Assembly: GCA_023101885.1 (NCBI GenBank)
Contig: JALPQD010000295.1
Location: 434,001-498,000 of the forward strand
From: Typhlomys cinereus
Taxonomy: Eukaryota > Chordata > Mammalia > Rodentia > Platacanthomyidae
Direction: 5' to 3'
DNA length: 64,000 bases
A program made the position numbers and the translations under genes. The stretch's first letter is position 1. The number at the start of each line of letters is the position of its first letter. This document shows, one piece after another, positions 1 to 11,079 of the stretch. Below the pieces are notes generated by a model. It worked only from the letters and a program-made list of their open reading frames with translations, was not told the origin of the DNA and did not search any database.

Positions 1-3000
1 CCTCTCCACATGGGATAGATCAACAGGTCAAAAGCTTAACAGAGACACTTTGGAACTTAATCAAACCCTGAAAGAAATGGACCTTACAGATCTCTATCGA
101 ACTTTTCACCCACGCACCAAAGAATACACATTTTTCTCAGCAGCACACGGAACTTTCTCCAAAATAAATCACATGTTGGGCCACAAAATGAATCTACACA
201 TATACAAGAAAGTTGAAATTCTAACCTGTGCCCTATTAGACCACCACGGCCTAAGGCTGGCCATCCACAACACATCAAACAAGAAAAAATACACTAACTC
301 CTGGAAACTTAACACTATGATGCTGAATGAGAACTGGATTCAGGAAGAAATTAAAAAGGAAATTCAAGATTTCCTGAAAGTGAATGATAACAAAAATACA
401 ACCTACCAAAATCTCTGGGACACAATGAAAGCTGTTCTAAGAGGTAAGTTCATAGCTCTTAATGCCTACGTCAAAAAAATGGAAACATCAGAAATAAACA
501 ACTTAACAATGCAGCTTAAAGCTTTACAGAAACTAGAGCAATCTGATCCCAAAAGCAGTAGAAGAGAAGAGATTAGCAAAATAAGGGGAGAAATATCTGA
601 AATCGAGACTAAGAAAACGATAGAAAAAATCAACCAATCAAAAAGCTGGTTCTTTGAAAAAATCAACAAGATTGATACACCCCTAGCTAAAGTAACCAAA
701 AGCAAGAGAGAGAAAACCCAAATTAACAAAATTAGAAATGAACATGGAGTTATCACTACTGATACCCAAGAAATCCAGAGAATTATAACATCATATTTCA
801 AAAACTTATACTCTGTGAAGTTTGACAACACAAAAGAGATGGATGAATTTCTAAGTAAACACAACTTACCTAAATTGAATCAGGAAGTTGTGAATTATTT
901 AAATAGTCCTATAACATATAAGGAAATTGAGGAAGTAATCTCGAATCTTCCCACCAAAAAATGTCCTGGACCAGATGGATTCAGCACAGAGTTCTACCAG
1001 ACATTTAAGGAGTTAATAACACCAATACTCCTTAAACTGTTCCATCAAATAGCAAAGGAAGGAACACTACCAAATTCCTTCTATGAAGCTAATATCGTTT
1101 TAATCCCAAAACCTAATAAAGATTCACTTAAGAAAGAAAACTATAGGCCGATCTCCCTGATGAACACAGACGCAAAGATTCTCAACAAAGTCTTAGCAAA
1201 TCAGATTCAAAAACATATTAAAAAGATCATTCATGGGGACCAAGTAGGCTTCATCCCCGGCACACAAGGTTGGTTCAACATACACAAATCAATAAATGTA
1301 ATTCATCATGTAAACCAGTCCAAAGTCCAAGACCACATGATACTCTCGATAGATGCAGAAAAAGCTTTTGACAAGATCCAACAGCCTTTTATGATCAAAA
1401 CGCTAGAGACAGTGGGAATGGAAAGAACCTTAATCAATATAATAAAAGCTATATACAACAAGCCCACAGCAAGGATTATGCTCAATGGGGAACAATTGGA
1501 ATCATTCCCACTTCGATCAGGAACTAGACAAGGCTGTCCACTCTCACCACTTCTATTCAATATTGTACTTGAAGTCTTAGCTGAAAGCCATAAGACAAGA
1601 AAGGGACATAAGAGGGATTCAAATCAGCAAGGAAGAAGTCAAGCTATCCTTATTTGCAGATGACATGATCTTATACCTGAGTGATCCCAAAAACTCCACC
1701 AGGAAGCTCCTGGAACTAATTGAGAAGTTCAGCAGGGTGGCAGGATACAAAATAAATGTGCAAAAATCAGAGGCCTTCCTATATGCCCAGAATGAAAGAA
1801 GTGAAAAAGCCTTGAGAGAAACCATACCATTACTCTAACCCCTAAAAAAATGAAATACCTTGGTATAAACCTAACTAAGGAGGTAAAAGACCTTTACAAT
1901 GAAAACTTTAAAACCCTAAAGAAAGAAATAGCAGAAGACACCAGAAGGTGGAAAGACCTCCCTTGTTCCTGGATTGGCAGAATCAACATCGTAAAAATGA
2001 CCATCCTACCAAAGGCAATATACAGATTCAATGCTATACCAATCAAAATCCCAAAGCAATTCTTCAAAGAAGTTGACCAAACAATCTCAAAGTTCATATG
2101 GAGGCACAAAAGACCCAGGATAGCAAAAACAATCCTGAGTAACAAAAACACAGCTGGAGATATTACCATACCAAACCTAAGTCTATACTACAAATCCATA
2201 GTTATAAAGACAGCCTGGTACTGGCTCCAAAATAGACACACAGATCAATGGATAAGGATTGAAGACCCAGATATAAGCCCACAAAGTTACAGCCATTTGT
2301 TCTTTGACAAAAGGACCCAAAGAATCCAATGGAAAAAGAACAGCATCTTCAACAAATGGTGCTGGCAAAACTGGATCTCCACATGCAGAAGATTAAAGCT
2401 GGACCCGTACTTGTCACCATGTACAAGACTTAATTCCAAATGGATCAAGGACCTTGATATCAGGCCAGAGACTTTAAAAACCATAGTTGAAAGGATAGGG
2501 AACTCCCTCGAGCTGATTGGGCTAGGCCAACACTTCCTAAACAGACATCCATTGGCACAGTCACTGCTACCAACTCTCAACAGTTGGGATCTTGTGAAAT
2601 TAAAAAGCTTCTGTTCAGATAAAGAGATTGTCACATGAGCTCAAAGTCAACCCACAGAATGGGAGAAAATCTTCACTAACCACATATCTGACAGAGCTCT
2701 ACTGTCCAGAGTTCACAAAGAACTTAGAAAACTAAACTCCAAGGAAAACACTGGCCCAATTAAAAAATGGGCCCTGGAACTTCAAAGAAACTTTACCAGG
2801 GATGAAATTAAAATGTCTAACAAATATCTTAAAAAATGCTCCACTTCCTTAGCCATCAGGGAAATGCAAATCAAAACTTACCTGAGATATCATCTCACCC
2901 CGGTCAGGATGGCAAAAATCCACAATACGAAAAACGACAAATGCTGGAGAGGATGTGGAGAGAGGGAAACTCTCCTACATTGTTGGTGGGAATGCAGGCT

Positions 3001-3379
3001 CATACAGCCACTCTGGCGAGCCGTCTGGAGATTCTTAAAGAAATTAAAGATTGAAATGCCATATGACCCTGCTATCCCACTTTTGGGAATAACCCCCCAT
3101 GCAGCAGAGGTTTGCCTCGATAGCACAAGCTCGACCATATTCATAGCAGCACTGTTTACAATAGCAAAGTCATGGAATCAACCTAAATGCCCAACAGTTG
3201 ACGAGTGGATAAGGAAACTGTGGTACATCTATACAATGGAGTACAACTCAGCCATCAAAAATGATGAATTACTGGAATTTGCTGGGAAATGGATGTCATT
3301 AGAAAGAATTATATTAAGTGAAGTATCCCAAACCCAGAAAATTAAGCGCCGTATGTACTCCCTAATAGGTGGCTCCTAG
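1..3379 (+). pseudogene. L1 ORF2 (endonuclease-reverse transcriptase), broken, 5' end outside window
   Basis: Translation shows the end of the AP-type endonuclease domain ([19 protein letters not shown]), the reverse transcriptase core ([38 protein letters not shown] at 1653-1664) and the C-terminal CX3CX7HX4C zinc knuckle (2942-2995). ORF2p nicks target DNA and primes reverse transcription there. The copy is dead: a one-base gain near 1584-1587 puts FADD out of frame, a compensating shift near 1836-1849 restores the frame, and TGA at 2636-2638 replaces a codon that is CGA-like (Arg) in the second L1. The endonuclease SKIDH motif reads SKINH (AAT at 167-169). ORF2 ends at 3379. Confidence 0.95.
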
Positions 3380-4395
3380 TACCAAACTTACCCAGCCCAC
3401 ATTGAGACACTCAAAAGTAAACCTATGTAACACAGTAATTGCAAGGATTATGAACAAGAGAGATGGGTTAGGAGGGCCACACCAGAAACAAGGAGAGAGG
3501 GGACCATGTTACAGCCAGCAGAGAAAATAGGCCTCCATCAAGGTCTGCAAGTAAGTAATGAGAAACCTGGTTAAGTTCACAGACGTTCTTTCCTGATCTC
3601 ACCAGAAGGGGAGGGCATATAGTCTAGCAGATAAAAAGTAATCATTTTGCAAATGGGTGATGGACCCCTCCCTCACTGAGGTTTCCTACTCTTATTACAT
3701 CTACCCTTGAATGCGCTATTATAACAAGACTCCAGTTTAACAGCTTTTTGTCTCTGGCCAGGGGGTGACATACAGTGCCCAGCAGAATGGAGTGAAGGGC
3801 TTTGCAGGAGCAGCAAAACTGCAAAAGAAAATCAACAAACCACAATCCAGAACTTCAGAGACTATATCAATCACATAGAACTAGGCCAGCCTAATCTCTC
3901 CCCATCCTGGAGCTCAGGGACATTTGCGGAAGAGGGGGCGGTAAGATTGTAAGAGCAAAAGGATGGGAGGAGCAACGATTTGCAAGATTCTCAACAATAG
4001 TTGGGGCCAAAGCAATCATAATGGGACTTTGCATGCCCTGCGCAATGTCCAGTGCACTGTTGCCCTCATAAAGTCTAGCATCTGTTAAGGGCACCGAGAC
4101 CCCTGGAGGCAAGGGATTGACAGCCATAGTAGTGATCTTATGCTTAAGGGGAACAAGAGAAAGGGCTTATGGAAATGCCACTGGGTCCTTATATGTCATC
4201 GGAGAGGAGGACCCAGTGGAGAGTTAGGCGTACACAATAAAGGACTCTCTGGGAATTGGGGGGGAGGCACTGGGAGATGGGGAGGAGGAGGAGGGGGTTC
4301 GGGGGGAGGAGGGGGGAGGGAGGGAACTGGTAAAAAAATTTTAAAATGTATAATTAAATTTTTAATTAAAAAAAGAAGTATAAAAAAAAAGATTT
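3380..4395 (+). mobile_element. L1 3' UTR with G-rich purine tract
   Basis: This continues from the ORF2 stop to an A-rich end near 4390. It shares blocks with the L1 3' UTRs at 15-16 kb (minus), 22.2-22.8 kb and 62.5 kb. A G-rich purine tract at about 4256-4327 can form G-quadruplexes, as known for rodent and human L1 3' UTRs. The open frame over this tract is a low-complexity artefact. Confidence 0.9.
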
Positions 4396-4559
4396 CAATT
4401 ATACCACATCACAAACACAGTGATGATCTCATCCAAACTAGATACACAGTAGGCACCACACCATGGTAGGACGTTTAAACAGAGAGCTCAACAAACAAGA
4501 TACACAATAGCAGATAGACCCAAGAAAACATGCTCAACAATGTTATCATTCAATTGTTT
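4396..4559. other. Unassigned spacer
   Basis: Short AT-rich stretch between two L1-related pieces; no feature seen. Confidence 0.5.
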
Positions 4560-4965
4560 AATTATTATTTTATTTTTCTAGTTTTACAAGCATATTGAAT
4601 ACTTATTCCTGATTCCTTCATCCCCCTTCCTCCCATCCCTTCATCAATCCATCCTACTCCCTCCCACCCCCCCTGACTGTCTGCTTATGTAGACCCCAGG
4701 GTTCCCTCTGGCTTGTCTACTCTTGTGGGGCTCAGGCCTCTTGTGGCATACCAGGTTGCCTCTCTTCTGGCTTCCCACTGAGAGGGGCATTTCCCTCCAT
4801 TCATCCAGCTTCAGTCCCCAAGGTTTTCATTGTATGTTCTTATCTCTCTTGAGTTCCTCCATAGTCTATGGGGGGCATGCTGGCATGTCAGTCATTATGT
4901 AGGTCTGGTAAGGACAAGTCTCACTGCAGTGAGTTCCTGGATGCAGCAGTTTTGTGTCATTCGAT
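4560..4965 (-). mobile_element. Older L1-type 3' UTR fragment (minus)
   Basis: The reverse complement resembles the plus-strand piece at 25.75-26.02 kb: 'gggaaatgcccct', 'tatgccacaagaggcctgagcc', 'agtagacaagccagagg' and a purine-rich end. Both look like the 3' end of one L1 subfamily. The family call is by resemblance only. Confidence 0.6.
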
Positions 4966-5039
4966 TAAACAACAATAATAAGTTATCAATACACATCTCA
5001 ACTAATCAAGTGTGTTTTGTGGAAGGAATGGAAAACTTG

Positions 5040-5235
5040 AAACTTCATATCCTTCTGTTGGGAACACAAAATAGTCAAACTACTTGGGAATACAAAATAG
5101 TCAAACTACCTAAGAGACCGGATTGCCAATTCCTTAAAATGTTAAGCATATGATCTAACCATCGCTCTCCTGAGTGTTTACTGAAGACAAATGAAAGAAT
5201 ATGTGCCACACACACCAAAAAAAGACTTGCACATG
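5040..5235 (+). mobile_element. Ancient L1M fragment, part 1
   Basis: Degraded L1 ORF2 3' region: 'atgatctaaccatcgctctcctgagtg' (in pieces), 'gacaaatgaaagaatatgtgcc' and 'aaaaaaagacttgcacatgg' follow the usual order in mammalian L1M. The element continues at 5557, 6596 and 7181 after later insertions. It contains a tandem copy of about 26 bp ('acaaaatagtcaaactac' twice, about 5071-5110). Confidence 0.75.
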
Positions 5236-5425
5236 GGCGGGGGGCATAGTTCAATTGGTAGAGGACTTGGCTAGCAAGGGCAAGGTCTCGTGTTCAATTT
5301 CCAGCACTGCATAAACTAAATATAGTGGTGCACACTTATAATCCCAGCACTTGAAAGATGGAGGAGGACCAGAAGCTCAAGGTAGAAGTCAGCCTTGACT
5401 GCTTGAAATAAGACTGTCTCAAAGA
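5236..5425 (+). mobile_element. ID-B1 composite SINE
   Basis: An ID-like head (tRNA-type A box 'tagttcaattggtagagg', B box 'gtgttcaatttcc') is fused to a B1/7SL-like part ('gtggtgcacacttataatcc', 'cagcacttg', 'agactgtctcaaa'). It interrupts the L1M fragment, and its A-rich tail grades into the GGAA repeat. Confidence 0.85.
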
Positions 5426-5556
5426 GAAGAAAGAAAGGAAAAAAGAAAAAGGAAAGAAGGAAGGAAGGAAGGAAGGAAGGAAGGAAGGAAGGAAGGAAGG
5501 AAGGAAGGAAGGAAGGAAGGAAGGAAGGAAGGAAGGAAGGAAGGAAGGAAGGAAGG
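5426..5556 (+). repeat. (GGAA)n microsatellite
   Basis: About 25 GGAA units grown from the A-rich SINE tail (pure from about 5453). Confidence 0.97.
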
Positions 5557-5610
5557 ATAAAAAAGTATTCATGCCAGCATTACTTGTGCTAATTAGCACT
5601 AATTATCAAC
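5557..5610 (+). mobile_element. Ancient L1M fragment, part 2
   Basis: 'aagtattcatgccagcatta' and the A/T-rich text after it continue the L1 ORF2 order after part 1 (the 'tattcatagcagcattattc' region of L1). It lies between the SINE and the retroviral insertion. Confidence 0.6.
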
Positions 5611-6050
5611 GTAACACCTCGGAGCCATGTTGGAAGCGCATCTCCAGCACACCCGAGAGGCATTCTCTAGATGACGGTCAACCTCTGGGCGAGGCTGTGA
5701 GGATCGTCTTGGCTGTGTTCATGGATAGGAGAAGACCCAGCACTGGCTTGCTGGTCCTGGTCTGGGGAGAGGGCAGGGGGCACAAGCACCCAGGCATCTC
5801 TCTCTGCTTTCTGACTGTGGATATGGTGCGACCAGCCGCTTTGAGCCCTTGAGGCCTTGACTTCCCCACCATGGGTGGCCTGCACTGCGACTTGAGAGGT
5901 GAACTACACTCTCCCTTGAGTGACCTTTGTCAGGGCAGCTGGTCGCAACCACAGCAACAGAAACTAGTGTTGCGGGACACTCTTTCCTCTGTTCACTGAG
6001 CATCCCGTCGTGATTACCACGCGTTACAAGGTCCCTGTTCCGGCACCAAA
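5611..6050 (-). mobile_element. Endogenous retrovirus fragment, leader/internal part
   Basis: On the minus strand this follows the LTR edge and the primer-binding site. No gag, pol or env homology could be recognised in any frame, so the internal part is short and probably truncated. The exact left limit is inferred from where L1M text stops. Confidence 0.6.
6031..6048 (-). other. tRNA-Lys-like retroviral primer-binding site
   Basis: The minus strand reads TGGTGCCGGAACAGGGAC, which matches 16 of 18 bases of the tRNA-Lys type site of class II (betaretrovirus-like) elements. It lies two bases (TT) after the LTR end CA, as expected. This fixes the orientation as minus. Confidence 0.8.
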
Positions 6051-6595
6051 TGTTGTGGGAATGACTGTCCCTATGTTGAGGGATTGAAACCAGAATATGT
6101 GTGGAGGATCGAGGTAGCGTTTATAAGAGGAGAGAAGGGATGGAACCTACAGACTCCAGACGTAGAGTGCCATGAGATGCTAGGGCATCCCAGGCATGGA
6201 ATCATGAGAAGCAAGGAACTGCAAAGGATTCACTCCAGAGACACCAAAGATGGCTGCCTAGGTCAGATATATTTATACGCTTAGATAAACCAGGGAAAAA
6301 TGGCTTTTCCACATTGCTAAGCTTACATTGGGGCCCAACCCAGTTGATTTGGGGCCCACTTGGGGCTGAAGACCAAGTCGTTTCTTTTATGGGCTTAGCT
6401 TGTTAGATATGGAGAGCTCATCTCCATACTCTTTCATAGGGAAGTTGGCCATCTTACTCTGCCTAGAAGACTGGAGTCAGTTCCTCAGCAGGGGTGAGCT
6501 CAGCAGGGGGGAATGGCCTTCAGGAATTTCAAAGACGTTCAAAGACCTTTAGAGACCATCCCAGCATCGCTGCTGTAAACCTGCCTTATTAGGAC
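6051..6595 (-). mobile_element. LTR of a class II (ERVK-like) endogenous retrovirus
   Basis: On the minus strand the LTR ends CCCACAACA just before the primer-binding site. The other end is placed near 6590, where L1M text resumes; its TG start is not certain. TATAAA-type motifs lie about 70 bp from the 3' edge. No second LTR is in the window. Confidence 0.7.
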
Positions 6596-6819
6596 AAGCG
6601 TGAAAATAAACCAATGTTCAGTACCAGACATGTGGGGAAATACATTAGACTATATCACACAATGGAAGAGTATTCATCAGTTAAAAAAAGGAGGAGGGTC
6701 ATTTTCCTACATGAAAAGCACGAATGAGTCTCCAAATGCTCATGTTGTGAAGAAAGTTAAACAAAGATATGTAGTCTATGGTTGCATTTATGTAAAACAG
6801 TGAAAGAAAGCTGCATGGC
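6596..6819 (+). mobile_element. Ancient L1M fragment, part 3
   Basis: Text typical of the L1 ORF2 end ('cacacaatggaagagtatt', 'catcagttaaaaaaagg', 'gcatttatgta') resumes after the LTR. It is in register with part 2. Confidence 0.75.
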
Positions 6820-7180
6820 GCGGTAGTCGCTTTCCTCCTTGCTGTGACCTAGTGCCTTTCAGAAGTAGCTTAGGATGAGAGCTTATTTGGGTTCCAGATT
6901 TGGTGTTCCCAAGTTGGTCACAGTGGGGAAGGCAGGGGGCAGGCTCTGTCTTGCACTGCAAGAGCAAGAGGCCGCTGCTTTTTGCATAGTGCCAACAGAG
7001 AAGCAGAGAGCATGGCCCAGAAGCAAGCTGACCTGTAACCCCAATCCCCTCCCTTGCATGACCTGTATCCTGTAGCTAGACTCCACCCCTTGATGACTTC
7101 GCAGTCTCTCCAAACCCTACCACCAGCTAGGGACCAAATATTCAAACACATGAGTCTGTCGGGGTACCTTTTACATCTAA
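6820..7180 (-). mobile_element. LTR-like repeat, family B (minus)
   Basis: The reverse complement matches the plus copies at 32.24 and 49.80 kb: 'tcatgtgtttgaat', 'tggtggtagggtttgga'-type text, 'ctctctgcttctctgttgg' and an end near 'cacagcaagg'. MaLR-like in style (TG..CA edges, a poly(A)-signal region in other copies); I do not assign a name. Confidence 0.55.
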
Positions 7181-7385
7181 ATACAGCACTTAGAAATCAG
7201 GGTGCAGGACATGGAGGGAGGCAGAATAGAAGAGGCGCCCAGGGAAGCTTTTGGGGGTGGGCACAGTCACTCCACCGAAGGGATGATTTCATAGATGCAT
7301 CCACATGTCAAACTTTATCAGATCGTACACTTTAAATATGTGAAGTTTATTGTTCTTCAATTATACTATAATGAAGGCATTTAAA
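7181..7385 (+). mobile_element. Ancient L1M 3' UTR, part 4
   Basis: 'cgtacactttaaatatgtga' and 'attatactataatgaag' are hallmarks of the mammalian L1M 3' UTR. This closes the L1M that begins near 5040. Confidence 0.75.
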
Positions 7386-7849
7386 GAAATAGCTGTATTT
7401 TCAAAAACACATTAGTGAGAAGAATGTCATTGCTTGACATTTCAGAGCATCTGTTTTATGTCACACTTAATGAAAGACAGCTGTACGCTCATTTCTGTTC
7501 GCTGCCTTCAGTGTGCTACACAATGTTTCAACTTACAAATATAAAGAAAATCTACCTTCAGTGCAGTGCTGAGAAAGGGAGGGATAGTATAATAGCTTTT
7601 TCAGATTACTGTAGCTGTGTCTGACAGCCTGAAACACTTGACAAGAGGTATTTATTGTCACCACAGTGAGGAGTCCAGAGTCAGATTAATAACTTATACC
7701 CTGTTATAAATGTCACAGCTTCGTGGCACATTTGACCGCATCATCTTGCATGTCTAGCTTTGTGATGGCCACAGCTATTTGGAAAATATCCATTCATGAG
7801 AATGTAGGGTCATCTCGTTATATCTGTACATAAATATATGTTATAGAAT
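7386..7849. other. Unassigned AT-rich DNA
   Basis: No gene or repeat recognised. Confidence 0.5.
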
Positions 7850-8010
7850 ATATATAAAGTATGCCTGTGGACATGTGAAATGATATAACTATGTGGAGAA
7901 CTATTTGGGAGCTTCTTAAAATGTCAACTATACAGAGCAATAAATTATATATATATCAGAAAAATATTCCACTGGTCTTATCAAAGTGTCAAGTATCAGA
8001 AAGTTGTCAA
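7850..8010 (+). mobile_element. Possible ancient L1 ORF2 fragment
   Basis: 'ctatgtggagaactatttgg' followed by 'gagcttcttaaaatgtcaac' resembles the L1 segment before the zinc knuckle. Short and degraded. Confidence 0.45.
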
Positions 8011-8185
8011 AGTCACTGAGGTGGATATACTCTCAGATAATCTCATTTTCACTTGAAAACTCAAATTTCATAATTGGACACATACGTGGTTTTTTTCTTA
8101 AAATGATAGCCTCACTTGATTTATTTTCTAGAGAATGTCTGCCCAGTATTCAAATTTAAATCGTCATAACTCGCTAGTCAGTGCT

Positions 8186-8828
8186 ATGGTCTGAATGCTG
8201 ATACCTGAGTGGTAGGGAGCACTGATTCTCTAAGGCCAGAAGTGGTAGCCACCACCAAGTCCCCTCCCGGTCACTGCTTAGGACAACAGTTTGGCAGCAA
8301 TGTCTACTCCAAGCTGAATGGCACTGCTACGAGAGGTGAAGCTCCCCACATGTCAAGTCTGAAGCTCCCTTTGCTCAGGGGGGCTCCCCAGATGCTATCC
8401 CTGTAGCTATCCTCCTCAACTCTGGGTTTAGATATCTTTTCTACCCTAATGCATTCCCTCCTCAAGGCCAAATTATAGCCTAGGCCTCAAGGCCCTCTCT
8501 TCTAATAAAGCTCATACTTCTCAAAGGGTGGTTTAGTTTTAGCTTCTTTATCCAAACCAACCAACCTGCAATTGTTTGACTTATCACTCCATGATATTAG
8601 GAAATGGTTCCATTAGGAGATTATAGTTGGGGTTAGTGCCTTATAGAGAGTCCAAGACAGCTGTTCATTCCCCATGGGAGAAGACGTCATTCAATGAACC
8701 AGCCAATGGGTCCTCATCATACACTGAATCTGCTGCACCCTTGATCTTGCACTTCCAGCCTCTAAAACTGTGAGAAATAAATTTTTGTTGCATTTGAACT
8801 GCTCACATTTTTTGTTGATTGTGTGGCT

Positions 8829-8830
<2 letters not shown>
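8186..8830 (+). mobile_element. MLT1-like LTR (ERVL-MaLR), with an unassigned inner segment
   Basis: The right part (8595-8830) shows MLT1 order: 'attaggagat', 'ttagtgccttata', 'aaccagccaatgggtcctca', 'ctgctgcacccttgatcttg', 'cacttccagcctctaaaact' and 'gtgagaaataaatttttgtt'. The left end 'ctatggtctgaatgctgat' fits the LTR start. Text at about 8250-8570 does not fit and may be a later insertion. Confidence 0.7.

Positions 8831-8835
<5 letters not shown>

Positions 8836-8863
<28 letters not shown>
8836..8863 (+). repeat. Poly(T) tract
   Basis: Uninterrupted T run; it could mark the tail of a minus-strand insertion, but no body was recognised. Confidence 0.9.
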
Positions 8864-8864
<1 letters not shown>

Positions 8865-8879
8865 CCTGTGCCAACTAGT

Positions 8880-9310
8880 GACTGTTGTCCGCTTGACGCT
8901 GTGGGAGGTGAGCCTCTGGCATACCTATGAGGGATCATTTAGTTAAGGCAGACCTCTGACAAGCCTGGAAGAGACTGTCGTCATTGCTTTATGAGGTGGG
9001 AAGGAAGACCTGCATTGTGGGCGACACCATTCCTGGGCAGCTAGATAAGATGGAGAGCGCTAAGTAGCGCCTCGGCAAACATGCAAGCTAGAGAGCAAGT
9101 CCTCGGCACTGGTCCTTGCCTTGCTCTTGGTGTGGGCGTGATGTGACCAGGTCCTCAGCTCCTGCTGCTGATCGTTCTCCTCCCATGATGACTATAACCT
9201 GGAACTGTGGGCCAATAAAATCCCTTTGTTCTCCCAAGTTGCTTGGGTCAGGTGTTATTATCTCAACGGAATGCAAAGCCAAAACAGATATTGATACCAG
9301 AGAAAGAGAT
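8880..9310 (+). mobile_element. LTR-like repeat, family A (plus)
   Basis: Shows the family order: 'tgtgggcgacaccattcctg', 'agataagatggagagcg', 'cccatgatgactataacc', 'gggccaataaaatccctttg' (a poly(A)-signal-like AATAAA) and 'caagttgcttgggtcagg'. Related copies lie at 10.3 (-), 13.9 (+), 19.7 (-), 21.9 (+), 25.1 (+), 29.9 (+) and 54.5 kb (-). Confidence 0.65.
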
Positions 9311-10269
9311 AGTATAAATGTTATGGTGCCCTGGGCTTGCTGGAAGACTGGCAAGGAGGTGGGCTGGAGAAAAGAAAAAAAAAGTCTAGGGTCCTAGGTA
9401 AAGTTCATTTGGTTACAAGAAATACCCAAGCTAGCTTGCGTGCAAATACAACTTTTTATAAGAATACACAAACTACATGAGGTTGAAAATATTGAGCCAG
9501 CATTTCGTCCTGATAAAACAATGTCACTGAAATGTGTCTTGGGGTGCTGAGTAGGAGGAAGGACAGGAAGGCCTGGGGTTTTCCTGGAACACAGCTGATC
9601 ATCTACAACCCCTAGTATAATGCAAGCTTCAAAGTAACTCAGAGGCCTGAGGAAAGAATACTGTAGAAATCTATCTTTATGTGATCCTTTAATGATGGCA
9701 GGGCCCCTGTGCAGCCTCTGGGGGAGAAGTAGTTTTAATTACACAGATCTCTTCCGCTCATTTCTCCTGCTCCTTTGCAGCAACTGTGGGAGGATTCTCT
9801 AGCCTCTCTAGGAGCTCTCGTCAGCGACTTTCTGTCCATGTCACTTCCTCCAAATTCCCAGAAGGGAAGATCTGATTGCTGATTGGCTGCAGCTTAATAG
9901 GCATGAGTTAGGTGTCTACCGTGGCTAATCAAAGTGACTGAAGGAGGAACACAGGTCACATACTAGCTCCGCATGCCAGGACACACAATTGGCAAGGAGC
10001 AGGTTGGACATTGTGACACGCAGATCAACATCTCCACTCTTTGGTCTCCCAGCCATCACTTGTAAAACCATCCCTGGAAGCCAAGGCTTCTGGTTCTTGA
10101 AATCTATTAGGCGAGAGGAAATGAAGCAGGGAAACAGTTTTCATCGTCTCAAATTGGAAAGGCCGAATGTACATCTGTAAGGAACAAACTGAATGGAATT
10201 ACTGATGCTCTTTAGCCACGGTTCTTTCCTAGCAGGCCAAGCAAACTTAGCACACTGTTTTATTTACCT
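9311..10269. other. Unassigned, apparently unique DNA
   Basis: No gene, exon pair or repeat recognised. Confidence 0.5.
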
Positions 10270-10645
10270 AACTCCATGTTGTAATAAATACCTGATCCCA
10301 AACAATTTACAGGAGAACAAGGGAATTTTATTCAAACTTACAATTCTAGATTATATCTCATCATGGCAAGAAAATTCATGTCAGCAGTCGCGAAGGAAAC
10401 TGATCACCTCTTCTCCAAAGGTAAGAGTTTGCCAAACTCTAGTTTGCCAAAATTCTCCCCATCTCCCTCTTTCTATGTTTAACTAGCCAGGAAATAATCC
10501 CATTCATCATGACCTGGGTCTTCCTGTATCAATCATGCAAATGAGACAACGTCCTCCTGGCTAGTTCAGAGCCTGTTTTCACTAAATAGTTCCTTGTGGC
10601 TGTCAGTCCTATCCTTCAAGTGTCAAGTTGACCACTGAGACTAAA
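10270..10645 (-). mobile_element. LTR-like repeat, family A (minus), diverged
   Basis: Ends 'aagtgtcaagttgaccac', the reverse of the family start 'gtcaacttga'. Inner text 'gacctgggtcttcctgtatc' matches the 'gaagacccagtcc' block reversed. Confidence 0.55.
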
Positions 10646-10648
10646 CCA

Positions 10649-10690
10649 GCACACACACACACACACACACATACACACACACACACACAC
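10649..10690 (+). repeat. (AC)n microsatellite
   Basis: AC dinucleotide tract with one AT interruption. Confidence 0.95.
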
Positions 10691-11079
10691 CCTGACATTG
10701 AGCCTCTTGTTTGGAGGGCAGACAAGAAACAAGACGCAAACCTTGTTGAAGATAAGTCACAAGCAGATAGAGCTCTGGAGTAGCCATGGCTCTGCAGAGG
10801 GAAAGGAGGTGCTTTTATGTTCAAATAAAAGTCTGGATTTTTCTAAAAGCAACCTGCAGAATGGCAGAAATGAACTCAAGCTGAAAGCAATCCTCAAGTG
10901 TGAGCGAAGGGTTGCTTTTATCCATGATGTCCTCTTCCTCATCTACTGGAATTTTGACTGGGACAGATGGCTCAGGGGTTAAATGTCTGCCTCCCAAAAC
11001 TGGAATTTCATCCAAGGAATTTTATTCCTTCGCAATAATTTGTTTTGAAAGAAGAGCAGTGAAATAGACAACAAGAGTG
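10691..11079. other. Mostly unassigned, with a SINE 5' fragment
   Basis: At 10958-11000, 'gggacagatggctcagggg' and 'ttaaatgtctgcctccca' resemble the first 45 bp (A box) of the tRNA-like SINE. Nothing else recognised. Confidence 0.45.

Noticed and set aside
50..1663. 537-residue open frame as a working gene
   Set aside because: It is L1 ORF2 with a frameshift before FADD and a later stop; a decayed retrotransposon.
4140..4469. Glycine-rich 109-residue open frame
   Set aside because: It is the G-rich purine tract of the L1 3' UTR read as GGN codons.
5336..5599. Ser-Phe-Leu-Pro repeat protein on the minus strand
   Set aside because: Pure translation of the (GGAA)n tract.
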